A stretch of 64,000 bases of DNA from Verrucomicrobiales bacterium (GTDB lineage Bacteria > Verrucomicrobiota > Verrucomicrobiia > Methylacidiphilales > JAAUTS01). The stretch covers positions 303,169 to 367,168 of the forward strand of contig JAIRPN010000016.1 in NCBI GenBank assembly GCA_031256975.1. Reading direction: 5' to 3'. Under the pieces are notes generated by a model, which was given only the letters and a program-made list of their open reading frames with translations, ran no database searches and had not been told where the DNA came from. Shown here in pieces: positions 35,552 to 45,300 of this stretch (its first letter is position 1; each line of letters begins with the position of its first letter). A program made the position numbers and the translations under genes.

Positions 35552-36991
35552 TCACTTTGGCAAGGGCGGACTATAATTCTTATCGCCCCCGTGCTGCTGC
35601 CAGCTCCGGTACAAGCCCAGCAAAGCCAGCAATACCAAGGCATAGGCAACGACACTCCACAATCCCATGCTGCAATAGGCCACCCTCGCCCCGAACCATC
35701 CCTGCATGTGATCCAGATAAGTTCCCAGCAGGAAACCGCCGGCCACCGACGCCACCGCCCGCATCATCGCGTTCGCCGAACAAAACTGGCCATAGCGTTC
35801 CCGCGGGAAAATTCTCATGAACAACGGCGGGTCCATCATCGCGATCAGGCACCCCACCGGGGCGCCAAGCAGACAGGAAATTCCCATTTGCACATAAAAG
35901 ACCGTCTGTATGTCCGGCTGCCAGAACACCCAGATCATCGACAGCGGAGCCACAACAAACTGCAGCACCAAACCGCAAATCACGACGCGGATCGGATGAA
36001 ACTTGTCCGCCAGCCAGCCGGTCAACGGGATGATCAGCACCGAGGAAACATTGGAAGCAAACTGCAGCTTGCCGATCTGGTCGTAGGAAAAACCAAGTTC
36101 GCGCTGATAAAACATGTTGAACTGCCACACGGTCACGGCCAGCACCAGCGCCATGCTCGCCAGGAACAAAAACCAGTAATGCTTCAAGGTCATGCACTCG
36201 CTGGCGTAGGTCTTCATGGCCGCGAACGGCCCGGTTTCACCATGGATATATTCCGGCGGCGGCGGGTATTGTCCCTCCTTCACCTTCAGGCACATCAATC
36301 CGAAACCGACAAAATACAGGATTCCCGCGCCGACAAAGATTTCCGTGTAATGCGTTTCCGCATGCTTGAGAATCATCAGGTTGTACAACGCCCCGGAACC
36401 GATCGACACCATGCGAAACCAGGAAATGAATCGCGCCAGCAGTATTTCCGGCACCACGTCATTGAACAGGTACCAGAACACCGCGTTGACAAAGGTGTTG
36501 AAAAAACTGAACATGGTCAGGAAGAAACACAACGCGACCAAAATGCCGGTAACTTCGGAAAATTCCTGGAAATACGAAGGCAACAGCGCGTGGAACCACG
36601 ACCAAACCGTGTCGCCCAGACCAATGTCCTTGATCCATTTGCCAATGACGTTGACGTAACCAAGCGCGATCAAACAACCGACCAAAAACGGCATGGTCGC
36701 CACGATAAACGGAATCCGCCGGCCGAACCGGCTGCGATAACGGTCGCTCCTGAAACTAATCACCGGGTTGCAAACAAAGGCGATGGCCGCCGGAACGGAA
36801 ATGGTGAAGGCGCCGACCAGGGTGTTGTGCGCTTTCAACTCCATGAATTTCACCGGCACCAGGCTCGGCACCACGGCTTCCATCAGCATGAAACAAAAAT
36901 CACCCCACAACAGCCACAGGAATAACACCGCGAGGCCGCCCTTAGTATAGGCCAGCGTGCCAACTTTGTAGGTTTTGCCCCCGTCGCTCAT
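35552..36991 (-). CDS. MFS transporter (probable sugar permease)
   Basis: 479 residues, about twelve predicted helices. The MFS loop 2-3 motif appears as 'NPVISFRSDRYRSRFGRRIPFIVAT'. A soluble central loop ('VKEGQYPPPPEYIHGETGPF') separates the two halves, and the second-half counterpart is 'GWLADKFHPIRV'. The resemblance is to sugar-cation symporters. It is the downstream partner of the agarase-like hydrolase (16-base gap), so it probably imports that enzyme's product. Confidence 0.78.
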   Translation of the reverse strand: MSDGGKTYKVGTLAYTKGGLAVLFLWLLWGDFCFMLMEAVVPSLVPVKFMELKAHNTLVGAFTISVPAAIAFVCNPVISFRSDRYRSRFGRRIPFIVATMPFLVGCLIALGYVNVIGKWIKDIGLGDTVWSWFHALLPSYFQEFSEVTGILVALCFFLTMFSFFNTFVNAVFWYLFNDVVPEILLARFISWFRMVSIGSGALYNLMILKHAETHYTEIFVGAGILYFVGFGLMCLKVKEGQYPPPPEYIHGETGPFAAMKTYASECMTLKHYWFLFLASMALVLAVTVWQFNMFYQRELGFSYDQIGKLQFASNVSSVLIIPLTGWLADKFHPIRVVICGLVLQFVVAPLSMIWVFWQPDIQTVFYVQMGISCLLGAPVGCLIAMMDPPLFMRIFPRERYGQFCSANAMMRAVASVAGGFLLGTYLDHMQGWFGARVAYCSMGLWSVVAYALVLLALLGLYRSWQQHGGDKNYSPPLPK

Positions 36992-37007
36992 AAACTCGCC
37001 ATTGGCG

Positions 37008-39815
37008 TCAATTTTCCGTCAAGCGGGCACGCCCCCATTTGCCCCGGTCACCCGAATTGCCTGCCGTGCCGTTCCACATCAACTGCTGGTTACGGCCATT
37101 GCCGCTGTCGCTATTGTCGATCCCCACATCGAACAAAAACTCGCCATTGGCGGCGGGACTAATACCCAGCACTTTCCACGGCAGGACAGCTTGCAGGACA
37201 TAACCATCGCCCGCAACATCCTTGACCGTCAAAATCCTGCACTCCTTGCCCAGTTCCTCGTTGCCAGTGCCGGCAACAAACACCTTCGGCTGGTTGCCGC
37301 TGGCGCCCAACAGAATCTGGCGGTCGCTATATTGCATGGTGCCGCCCTCGCCGGGATTTTTCCCGCCGATGAATAGTTCAATTCCATCACCATTCCATAA
37401 GTTGGCGCCGTCATGATTATTCATCATCGGTGTCGGATCCTTGATCTGGATGTAGAAGTACAGATTCTGCTCATCCCAGCACAAACGGAAATCCCCGCGC
37501 AAGTTCGGATTGTGTTTGCCCAGCACCAACCGGCCCGGTTCAATCGGCTCCGCCGGACGCCCGGGCCAATTGGTGGTGGTTCCATCCATCTTCATTCCGG
37601 GCAATGCCTTTGGCACCGAGACCGTCTTGTTCCCGCCGCCGCCCGCTCCGGTGAAGCGCGGATCATCATAGGCATACGGGGCCTGCGAACCCATCATCAC
37701 GTCATAGATGCGCGCGTGGGTTTGTTTGCAGGCGGCAATCAAATCCCCGTAAGGCCGGTCGGTCACATCCACCAGGCCGGTGTTGTTTCCTTCGCCATTG
37801 AAGCCCTCAAAAAACCTGCCGGTAATCGATTGGTCGGTGTAAATGAACCACTGGGAACCGACCACGCAAGGCAGCGCCGCGGATTGTTCGACATAATTGC
37901 GGTAAGCAGCCCCGCGCTCCTTTTGGTCCTTCACTTCCTTGCCGCCACCCAGGCCGTGTTCAACACTGGAAAAATACCATTCGCTCAGGATGATCGGCCG
38001 GCCGCTCCACTCATGCACGCGCTGGAGAAAATCCTTCTCAATCTGGTAGGTGTAGTAATTGACACTCACCACGTCCAGGTATTTGCCGCCGATACGGACC
38101 ACCTCCTCGTTACTGGCAGTGCCGGGAGTCCAGCGGCTGCCGATAAGCATATGGTTGGGGTCGTGTTTGCGGAAGGCCGTGTTGATGATGGAGTAATAGG
38201 CGTCCATGAAGTGGACGAAATATTCCTTCATGTCCGTGGCAGCCGCGTCATTCTTGACGAAAAGCGGTTCGTCCTTCAACTCGTCAAAGCTCTTGAATTG
38301 TTTCGACTGCTGCCACGCGGCGTTGAATTTGGCGATGTCACCGTATTTTTTTTGCAGCAGGGCGACCAGTTCACGCTTGGCGGCGACGTTGCCTTTGTAA
38401 GTCGGCACCAACTTCGGCAGGGTTTCGAAATGCTGCTCATTGCCGAGGAAAAAGCCGATGATTAGCGGGTTATTGGCCTTGGGTGCCACGCTTTTGGCAA
38501 ATGCCTTGTCCAGCGCCTCCGCAGTGCCGGGCTCGAACGGATCCATCACGTTTGCCGCGCCGATGCGATCCGGCAGCATCTTGGTGCCGAAACTATTGCC
38601 CTCCGACAAAAAATCCACCGTCGGCATATTCGCCTTGCGCATGGAATCCGAATATTGGGAGAAAGCGCCCAGGCTGTTGAAGCCCCACGCGCGGAAACGC
38701 GCCGCGGTCTGCCCCATCCATTCATCAAACGAGTACGGTTTGCCATACTTGCGGATCCAGTTGGCAATCTGGAAAGAAAACACCCCGGGATCGTTGGGAC
38801 GCCAGGCCGTGGCAAACTCGCCCTTGGCCTCAGGCAGCCATTCATAGATCTTTTCCCGTCCCCGAACCTTGGTGTAATCATCGCAATTCACCACTCCGCA
38901 GACCCCAAGCTGGAAAAACAAATTGCCTTCCGGTGTCACCAGCACTTCGCGGTTAGCGGCCTTTTCAACATGGAAAAATCCGGTTTTTTTCAGATGATAT
39001 TTCTCCCCGCTGCCCGCCATGCCACCATAGGAATCGGTGGGAAAAGCCGCCAATGGCGACAACGACGCGCGCTCCCTTTCGGCATCAGCTTTCAATTCAT
39101 CGTCACTTTTGACTTTGCCCGGGTATTCCTTGCGGGCGCTCTGTCCGTAGCGGTCCACCAGGAATTTCGGCGCTTGATCGTCATTAGCGCCGCCAAATTG
39201 CACCGTAAAACCGATAGTGCCATCGGTCCGTCCGGCAAAATCATAGTGATAGATATACATGTAAATCTGCCAGTTAAACGCGCGGTTGTCCTGCAGGCCC
39301 TGCCAGCCACCGGGCGTGGTCAGCGTGAAGGATTCGCCCATCGGGTCGCTCAGGGTGAAAGTCGTCGCGCTGCCGTGTTCCACGAATTGCCCGGCCCGCG
39401 CCGAGGGAAGCTCCTTGACCTTGTGGTCAAACCCGTACTTGCCGCCCTGGTTGAATTTCATCGGCACATACATGATGAACTTCAACGCCTTGCTGCCGGC
39501 CGGCACATTGGAGAATTTGATGATGACCTTGTTCGCCGCCGATTCCGTCGTATATTCCAGTTTTGCGCCCGAGGCATAACTGACCACCAGCTTGTCACCC
39601 GACAATGCAGGAACCGGTTTCTCCGCCTGGTCGTTCTTTAGCAATAGCTCCGGCACTTCCAGTTCGAATTTGCCCATGCTTTCCGCATTGATTTCCACTC
39701 CCTTTTCAATCACTCCCAGGCTTGGAGCGGCAGACGATTCACCGCTAATGACCAGCATCAAAAAAACGGCTGAAACAACCCTGGACAAGACTTGATGGAA
39801 GTGGGAAATATTCAT
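37008..39815 (-). CDS. Secreted agarase-like (GH50-type) glycoside hydrolase with C-terminal CBM9-like domain
   Basis: 935 residues. Signal peptide, then an N-terminal beta-domain (about 30-240) that is homologous to the whole of the next upstream protein. The (beta/alpha)8 barrel is about 270-680, with candidate acid/base Glu in 'GFFLGNEQHFE' (near 457) and nucleophile Glu in 'IILSEWYFSS' (near 612), the clan GH-A arrangement. A Gly-rich linker precedes a CBM9/DOMON-like domain (about 760-930, 'FRLCWDEQNLYFYIQIKDPTP'). GH50 or a GH42-related family fits best. Probably degrades an algal-type or related polysaccharide outside the cell. Confidence 0.7.
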   Translation of the reverse strand: MNISHFHQVLSRVVSAVFLMLVISGESSAAPSLGVIEKGVEINAESMGKFELEVPELLLKNDQAEKPVPALSGDKLVVSYASGAKLEYTTESAANKVIIKFSNVPAGSKALKFIMYVPMKFNQGGKYGFDHKVKELPSARAGQFVEHGSATTFTLSDPMGESFTLTTPGGWQGLQDNRAFNWQIYMYIYHYDFAGRTDGTIGFTVQFGGANDDQAPKFLVDRYGQSARKEYPGKVKSDDELKADAERERASLSPLAAFPTDSYGGMAGSGEKYHLKKTGFFHVEKAANREVLVTPEGNLFFQLGVCGVVNCDDYTKVRGREKIYEWLPEAKGEFATAWRPNDPGVFSFQIANWIRKYGKPYSFDEWMGQTAARFRAWGFNSLGAFSQYSDSMRKANMPTVDFLSEGNSFGTKMLPDRIGAANVMDPFEPGTAEALDKAFAKSVAPKANNPLIIGFFLGNEQHFETLPKLVPTYKGNVAAKRELVALLQKKYGDIAKFNAAWQQSKQFKSFDELKDEPLFVKNDAAATDMKEYFVHFMDAYYSIINTAFRKHDPNHMLIGSRWTPGTASNEEVVRIGGKYLDVVSVNYYTYQIEKDFLQRVHEWSGRPIILSEWYFSSVEHGLGGGKEVKDQKERGAAYRNYVEQSAALPCVVGSQWFIYTDQSITGRFFEGFNGEGNNTGLVDVTDRPYGDLIAACKQTHARIYDVMMGSQAPYAYDDPRFTGAGGGGNKTVSVPKALPGMKMDGTTTNWPGRPAEPIEPGRLVLGKHNPNLRGDFRLCWDEQNLYFYIQIKDPTPMMNNHDGANLWNGDGIELFIGGKNPGEGGTMQYSDRQILLGASGNQPKVFVAGTGNEELGKECRILTVKDVAGDGYVLQAVLPWKVLGISPAANGEFLFDVGIDNSDSGNGRNQQLMWNGTAGNSGDRGKWGRARLTEN

Positions 39816-39830
39816 TTATAATATGATAAA
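39815..39830. promoter_or_regulatory. Candidate LacI-family operator at the agarase-like gene start
   Basis: TTTATAATATGATAAA, a near-palindrome directly abutting the start codon of the hydrolase gene. Its right half ATGATAAA differs at one base from the ATGCTAAA half-sites found 0.7-0.8 kb away at 40545 and 40618, and its 14-base core differs at one base from the perfect palindrome at 47515. Confidence 0.45.
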
Positions 39831-39877
39831 AACTTGCTTCGGCAACGTCAATTGTAAAAACTACAAACTTGGAATTA

Positions 39878-40543
39878 TTATTTGCCGCTAACCGTGAACT
39901 CCAGGACAAAGGTGGACACATCACCCTCCGGTTGGTCGCGGGTCAAAAACGGCGTCAGGCAAATTCCCACGAATTTTTTTCCCCAGACGCGCGAATCCTG
40001 AATGCCGTGCCAGCATGGTTTTGGCGTAATCATGGTTAGCGTCTCGCCGGATGGAAATCCAAGCTCCATCTTGCTCGCATTCACATTGGCCAATGAGGCG
40101 TCCTTGTTGGTCTTCCCCGGCTCAACCGGGATGGCCAGCGCCTTGCCTCCGTCAAAACTGACGGCCACGCCTTGTGAAATCAAGCTGTTATCAATATTGA
40201 ACTGGCACATGACAATGCGCAAATCCTTCGGCAAATTGGCATAACGGTACTGCACTTTCCCGCCTGCCAAAATTTTCATCTCCAGGCTGACTCCCGCGAA
40301 CGGCTCGCCAAACGCCGCCGTTAGCGTCCTGCCATCATTCTTGATGCTCGACGCCAATGGCGGCAAATGAGTCCCCCGGCCATCCAGCGCCGGAATTCCC
40401 AGGGTATATTTTCCAGCCGCCCCGGCATCACACACCACTCCGTTATCCAACAATTGCAGAAAATCATCGGCGGCATTCGCAGTGATTCCCAGCAGGGCAA
40501 ACCACACGCTAAACCCCAGTCTCAGGACAAAAGACAATTTCAT
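39878..40543 (-). CDS. Secreted stand-alone beta-domain protein related to the neighbouring hydrolase N-terminus
   Basis: 221 residues from ATG 40543, which begins a signal peptide (MKLSFVLRLGFSVWF...) ending near Ala-Asn-Ala. The mature part lines up with residues about 30-240 of the adjacent agarase-like enzyme: 'lldnGVvcdAgaaGKytL.iPaL', 'G.vqYryaNlP', 'fPsGEtLTmiTPk.cWhGIQDsRvW' and 'FvleFtVsG'. It has no catalytic barrel, so it could be a glycan-binding or chaperone-like partner. First gene of the LacI-controlled minus-strand unit, divergent from the lacI-type gene. Confidence 0.65.
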   Translation of the reverse strand: MKLSFVLRLGFSVWFALLGITANAADDFLQLLDNGVVCDAGAAGKYTLGIPALDGRGTHLPPLASSIKNDGRTLTAAFGEPFAGVSLEMKILAGGKVQYRYANLPKDLRIVMCQFNIDNSLISQGVAVSFDGGKALAIPVEPGKTNKDASLANVNASKMELGFPSGETLTMITPKPCWHGIQDSRVWGKKFVGICLTPFLTRDQPEGDVSTFVLEFTVSGK

Positions 40544-40544
40544 T

Positions 40545-40560
40545 TTGTCATATGCTAAAT
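40545..40560. promoter_or_regulatory. Candidate LacI operator O2 beside the beta-domain gene
   Basis: TTTGTCATATGCTAAA immediately upstream of the ATG at 40543. The right half CATATGCTAAA matches CAAATGCTAAA of the site at 40618 at 10 of 11 positions; the left half is degenerate. The centres of the two sites are 73 bases apart, close to seven helical turns. Confidence 0.55.
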
Positions 40561-40617
40561 ATTTGGCCGTTAGCGTCAAATTAAAATATTGATTTAAACC
40601 CCTCCTTTGCGAGATTA

Positions 40618-40633
40618 TTTAGCAAATGCTAAA
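40618..40633. promoter_or_regulatory. Candidate LacI operator O1 spanning the regulator's own start codon
   Basis: TTTAGCA-AA-TGCTAAA: perfect 7-base inverted arms around a 2-base centre, with the regulator's ATG (40626-40628) inside it. Position and symmetry suggest autoregulation by the encoded LacI-family protein. Confidence 0.6.
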
Positions 40634-41657
40634 ACCCAAGCGACTCAACCAACTCACCATCGCCAAATCCCTCGGTGTCTCCCGTGCCACGGTCTCCCTG
40701 GTCTTGCGCGGCGGCAAGGGAGCCTCCGAGGAAACCAGTAAAAAAGTCCTCAACATGGCGCGGAAAATGGGTTACCGTCCCAACGCCTTGGTTCAAGGTA
40801 TCCGCAGCGGCAAGAGCCGCAGCATCGGGGTGTTGGTGCCGCCGCACGACTCGCACTGGCAGGCGGTCTGCTACGGCATCCATGACCGGTTGATGGAAGC
40901 CGAACACTTGCCCCTGTTTTTGTGGGATACCGAACACCACACCCAGTCTTCGGAAGCTTACGCGCTGGAACAAATCAACCGCCTGCTGGACCGTTGGGTC
41001 GACGGCGTCATCCTGTGGCCGCAATTTTCCACTTATTACGCCAGGCATCTGCATGAGTTTCAAAGCCGCAACATCCCGCTAACCATCATCGATCACGCCG
41101 AGCAGGAACTTGACGCGGACACGGTCTATTCCGACGAGGCCATGATCGCCGACCTGGCGGCAACCCATTTGGCCTCATTGGGTCACCGTCATTTTCTCAA
41201 CATCCAGGGTCCCAAAAATCTTGGTTGGGCGGATTCGCGTTCCAACGCGGTAGTCAAAAAATTAAACTCCCTGCGCGACATCAATGTCATCACCATCCGC
41301 CCGGAATTCCACACCAACGTCGAACAAGAAATCACCAGCACCCTGCGCGACCATCCCTATATCACCGCAGTGATCAGCGGCACCGATCATCTGGCAAAAA
41401 TGGCCTGCAATGCCGCCCAAAACCTGGGCATGTCCGTTCCCAAGCAGCTGAGCGTCATCGGTGTCGGGGATCTTAATTTCGCCAAGACCATGACCCCGGC
41501 GCTAACCACTATCAACCAGCACGGTTATGACATTGGCAAAAAAGCGGCCCAGCTCAATCTGGAACGCAGCGCGGGCATCCTGACCGGCCCCGCCCGCCAT
41601 CACAAAATCCCTGTCAGCCTCGTACAGCGTTCCTCCACCGCCCCCGCCAAATCCTGA
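40626..41657 (+). CDS. LacI-family transcriptional regulator
   Basis: 343 residues. The N-terminal helix-turn-helix is 'QLTIAKSLGVSRATVSLVLRGGKGASEETSKKVLNMARKMGYRPNALVQGIRSGKS' with the usual hinge helix. The periplasmic-binding-protein-like sensor starts 'SIGVLVPPHDSHWQAVCYGIHDRLMEA' and keeps 'ISGTDHLAKMACNAAQNLGMSVPKQLSVIGVGDL'. It should repress the divergent beta-domain/hydrolase/MFS genes until a glycan product binds. Two palindromic candidate operators flank the 82-base intergenic region. Confidence 0.9.
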   Translation: MLKPKRLNQLTIAKSLGVSRATVSLVLRGGKGASEETSKKVLNMARKMGYRPNALVQGIRSGKSRSIGVLVPPHDSHWQAVCYGIHDRLMEAEHLPLFLWDTEHHTQSSEAYALEQINRLLDRWVDGVILWPQFSTYYARHLHEFQSRNIPLTIIDHAEQELDADTVYSDEAMIADLAATHLASLGHRHFLNIQGPKNLGWADSRSNAVVKKLNSLRDINVITIRPEFHTNVEQEITSTLRDHPYITAVISGTDHLAKMACNAAQNLGMSVPKQLSVIGVGDLNFAKTMTPALTTINQHGYDIGKKAAQLNLERSAGILTGPARHHKIPVSLVQRSSTAPAKS

Positions 41658-41672
41658 ACTATCGCATTCTTA

Positions 41673-42317
41673 TCAAGGACGGTAGCTTTTTACACGTCCC
41701 GTGGACGCCTCGATCTGGATAGTGATGTAATTGCTAGGCATGCCGTTGTCCACGATTTTGTCCGTTTTGTTGATCAGGGTCAAAAAAACCAGTTTATCCT
41801 GGCTGTCCGGCAAGTCCGTATCTCCCCCCGATTTAAAGTAAAAGGAGCGATAACGATAATTAGTACCGTATTCACCAACCGGAAAATCCCCATTTCCCGG
41901 CGTTGTCTCTGGCATCGAAATATCAGTACTCATGATCGAGGAAGCCAACGTATTTGGTGCAATAATGATTTGCGACGGGAAATAGACCGGCTTACCCAGT
42001 GGTTCCAAAGTCTTGCCATTATCCAGAAAGATCTGTAACGCACGGTAATCAGATGGGGCCGAGTTACTTGGATTGCCTGAGACGGGCAAACAATAAAAAC
42101 GCACCTGTACCGAACAATTGCGCGACAACGCGGTCTGCCTGGCTAGGTTAAGCTGGTCGGTTACGCTAAACCCGGCATTCGACAACGCTGCAGCTTTGAC
42201 CATCCGATTGAACGCCGGCACTGACACCGCGGCCAGCAAAGCGATAATGCCTATCACCACCAGCAGTTCAATCAATGTGAAAGCAGCGTTTTGTTTCCTG
42301 AACGGGGCGTGATTCAT
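41673..42317 (-). CDS. Verru_Chthon cassette protein D (GspH/FimT-like pseudopilin)
   Basis: 214 residues with a prepilin leader and hydrophobic helix 'AFTLIELLVVIGIIALLAAVSVPAFNRM' (cleavage before Phe, Glu at +5), then a beta-rich globular domain of about 170 residues. Size, leader and position as the last of four pseudopilin genes match protein D of the Verru_Chthon cassette, known only from Verrucomicrobiota. The start overlaps the stop of the large protein A gene by 4 bases. It is probably exported and assembled through a type II/IV-pilus-like machine. Confidence 0.8.
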   Translation of the reverse strand: MNHAPFRKQNAAFTLIELLVVIGIIALLAAVSVPAFNRMVKAAALSNAGFSVTDQLNLARQTALSRNCSVQVRFYCLPVSGNPSNSAPSDYRALQIFLDNGKTLEPLGKPVYFPSQIIIAPNTLASSIMSTDISMPETTPGNGDFPVGEYGTNYRYRSFYFKSGGDTDLPDSQDKLVFLTLINKTDKIVDNGMPSNYITIQIEASTGRVKSYRP

Positions 42318-45300
42318 GGTGAAAATTGTTTGGCATTCACGACACGGAAATGATAATGCCCGTCAAGTGTCTGGTTGCTGTTGCTTGGATCGGCGTAATC
42401 AACAAGCCCCCTGTCATTGGGATCAACGTAACGCTCGATTGTCTGTGAACCGCGAAACTCCCCGGTGATTTTATCCCGGGTTTCATCCCATTCCCCTGCA
42501 TTACCTGAAGCCGATTTTTTCAAAGTTTGCACCCGCATGTGCACCGTATAGGTGTTGGATTGGGTGGTCAAAAGAGGATAAATGTTTGCATAAGTCTTTT
42601 CACGCAGATTATCGCCGGTCAGACGATGGGTATTCCAATAATTATCCATCAAATCCCTGGTAGGGTTGGAAGGAGCGACACCATCATCCGGAACCAAATC
42701 AACACTGCAAATTTCCGCCGCCGAATGAAAGATATCGCCACTGTCAAAGCGCTGCTGGAATTGCTGCAAGGTGGCGGCCATGTTGATATTCCATCGGTAC
42801 GTCGTTGAATCAAAGGGAGCCCCGGGATAAGCGACATTGCTATTCGTCTTGTATTTGTCCGCCTTAGCGTCAGGAATCGACACGACCATTTCCGATTTTA
42901 AAACGGCACGGATCCCGGTATCCCGGTTGATATAGGTAAACGGTACAATCTGATAATTCATATTGATACGACCAGCCGTGGACAAGGGTTCGCTAATCGC
43001 ATATGGCTCCACCACCGGCATATGAAACAGATCCAGCAACAAATAATCCGGCGGAGAATCCAGGCCCCGGTGTCCGCGTGGACCCGGACGAAATAACAAG
43101 GTTTGCCACGGACGGTTGGCAAACACCTCGCTGGGCAGTGAACCAAAAACCCCGGCGGAAGGAATCAGACGGTTGGGAGAAAAAAATGTCACCCCGACCA
43201 GGGCGTCGTTATAATCCAAACCAAAATACGCTTGCAAGGCCCCCGATGATGAGTTTGTAGAAACATCACCTTCATCTGCCTTGTTAATAAATGCACCATC
43301 CCGTTCATTGCCAATTCCCGTATCCCAATCCCCCGGGAGACCTTCGGAAGTGGTGACACCGGTCGAGGTCGGCACATCCGGTTCCTTGGAAACATATTTT
43401 CCCCAGGCCATTTCTGTTGCCGCTGTACCACTATTCACCGGTTCCACATTATTCTGCAAATGCTGGGCCTCATAGCCAGAATAACTTGGCGAACTCAAAT
43501 TAACCAGTTTGCCACCGCTGGCCCCGTAAAACGGGGCATCAAATCCGGCACGCAGAATATGGGCAAACTGGTTTAGCGTACCATAATTCGGATGCGTCGT
43601 AAAAAAGTCCGCGGGAACCGTCTGTTGCGCCGCCACCAATCTTGGATCACCCGCCACCACCACGCTTTCCACCACGTCGGAACTGGTGATGGGAGGCAAT
43701 GTCATGTTCGCGTTAAATCTTCCGGTGGTTGCCACCCCGGTGGTGCCGGTTGCATACAAGTTGTCCCCGCTCAAATTGACAAAGGTTCTGTAATTGACCG
43801 GTGAGGGCTTTGGCGACGTGTGCGCCACTTGAATATTACCCGGGGCAAGTCCGGGCACCGGGAAAGTCGCCGACGGAAAATTCACATTCACTGTTTGTAT
43901 CAAGGCATTAAGGCTGCCGTCTCCCTTGACATTATAAATCTTGATTGTCAAAGGTCCACCGGCGAAACTGAAGGTTCCTCCTTTTGGCATATCCGCCGCC
44001 TGGCCCGTATAACCAGTCCGGGCACTAACCGGGAACCCAGCATAATTAAACATGCGAAAATCCTGCAATCCACCGATAAAGGTAATCCCGGGATTGGTGT
44101 CCACTGTCGGCCAACTCAACAGCACCGGAGAACCAAATCCCATCGAGGTCCCATTCCAAGCGAAATTATTCAATCCCTCTACCTGATAACGATAAATCGG
44201 TCGGCATAAGACCACGCCTTGAGACGGGTCGAACATTTGTACATAGCATGCGGCTTGTACGCGGATTTTATCCTTTCCGACCTTCGGAACCACCACGGTT
44301 GCACCGTTGGTAATGTCTTCCGGGTTGGTCGTGTCATCCGCTACCCCGATGAAATGAAGTGCAACACTATAAACTGTCGGGAATCGGCCGAACCCTTTGG
44401 TGTTTCGGTTGCCTTTGCTATCAAGAATCGGGACCACCTGCCCCAGACCAGGAGACCGTCCCCAGCTATTCAACGCTTGGGCGTATTGATAACTGCTTGA
44501 CGAACTGCTGTCTCGCAAATTGGTTGACCGGATGTAATCAAAGATCTCCGTCAAGACCTGATCGCAATCAGTTCCGCTGCCATTGGGATTTTTTGTGGAA
44601 TATTTTTGCTGGAAACTCCCGCCAAAACCGGGAATATTTTTACCTGTCAAGGTTCGCAGGTATTCAAGAATGGTGCGATTTCTAGCAACTCCGGTCAGCC
44701 CTCCTGTATCCGGCAAATCAGCCTTCGGATCATTGGCGTTCAGCCGTTGGAAATAAAAAGGATAATCAGCGGCGCCTCTGATTGTCGTACAAAAAGCGAT
44801 TAGCGCATCGTAGGGCGTCATGGCCGGCACATTCGTGGTTTTGTTCAGTGTGATCGGCCAAATACAAACCCTGGGCAAGCCAAACAAATTCAGATCGGGC
44901 GCACGACTGCTTGCCGTCAGGAAAAAATTGGCACGATTCAGTGTGGTTTTGTTCAAAACCTGTGGATCATTCTCTTGCCGGTTGTCATTGCTCATGACAG
45001 GTTTGAACAGCAGTTCATCCACGCTCACATACAGTCTGGAAGTTCCGGAAGCCAGGGCTCCAGCGCTTGAATTTAATACAACGGTTCCCCCCTTAGAACC
45101 TCCCGGCGAAACACGCGGTGCAATCCCGTAGATTTCCTCTTTCCAATCCTGGTCAGCCATGCCCGCCGGCTTGGAAAATACCGTTGACAATGCGACCATG
45201 GCAGGGTGCCCGGGATAACGTTGAAACTCACGCTGTGCCGGCTGGGCGTTCGATAAATTGTAGTCCTGCTGTGAGGCGATGCGCGGCGTATCCCAGTAGG

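Noticed and set aside
35591..36925. 444-codon open frame antisense to the MFS transporter
   Set aside because: His/Arg/Gln-rich composition typical of the complement of a membrane protein gene; no domain, no ribosome site.
37413..39641. Two long plus-strand frames antisense to the agarase-like hydrolase
   Set aside because: Shadow frames; the minus strand has signal peptide, catalytic motifs and a binding domain.
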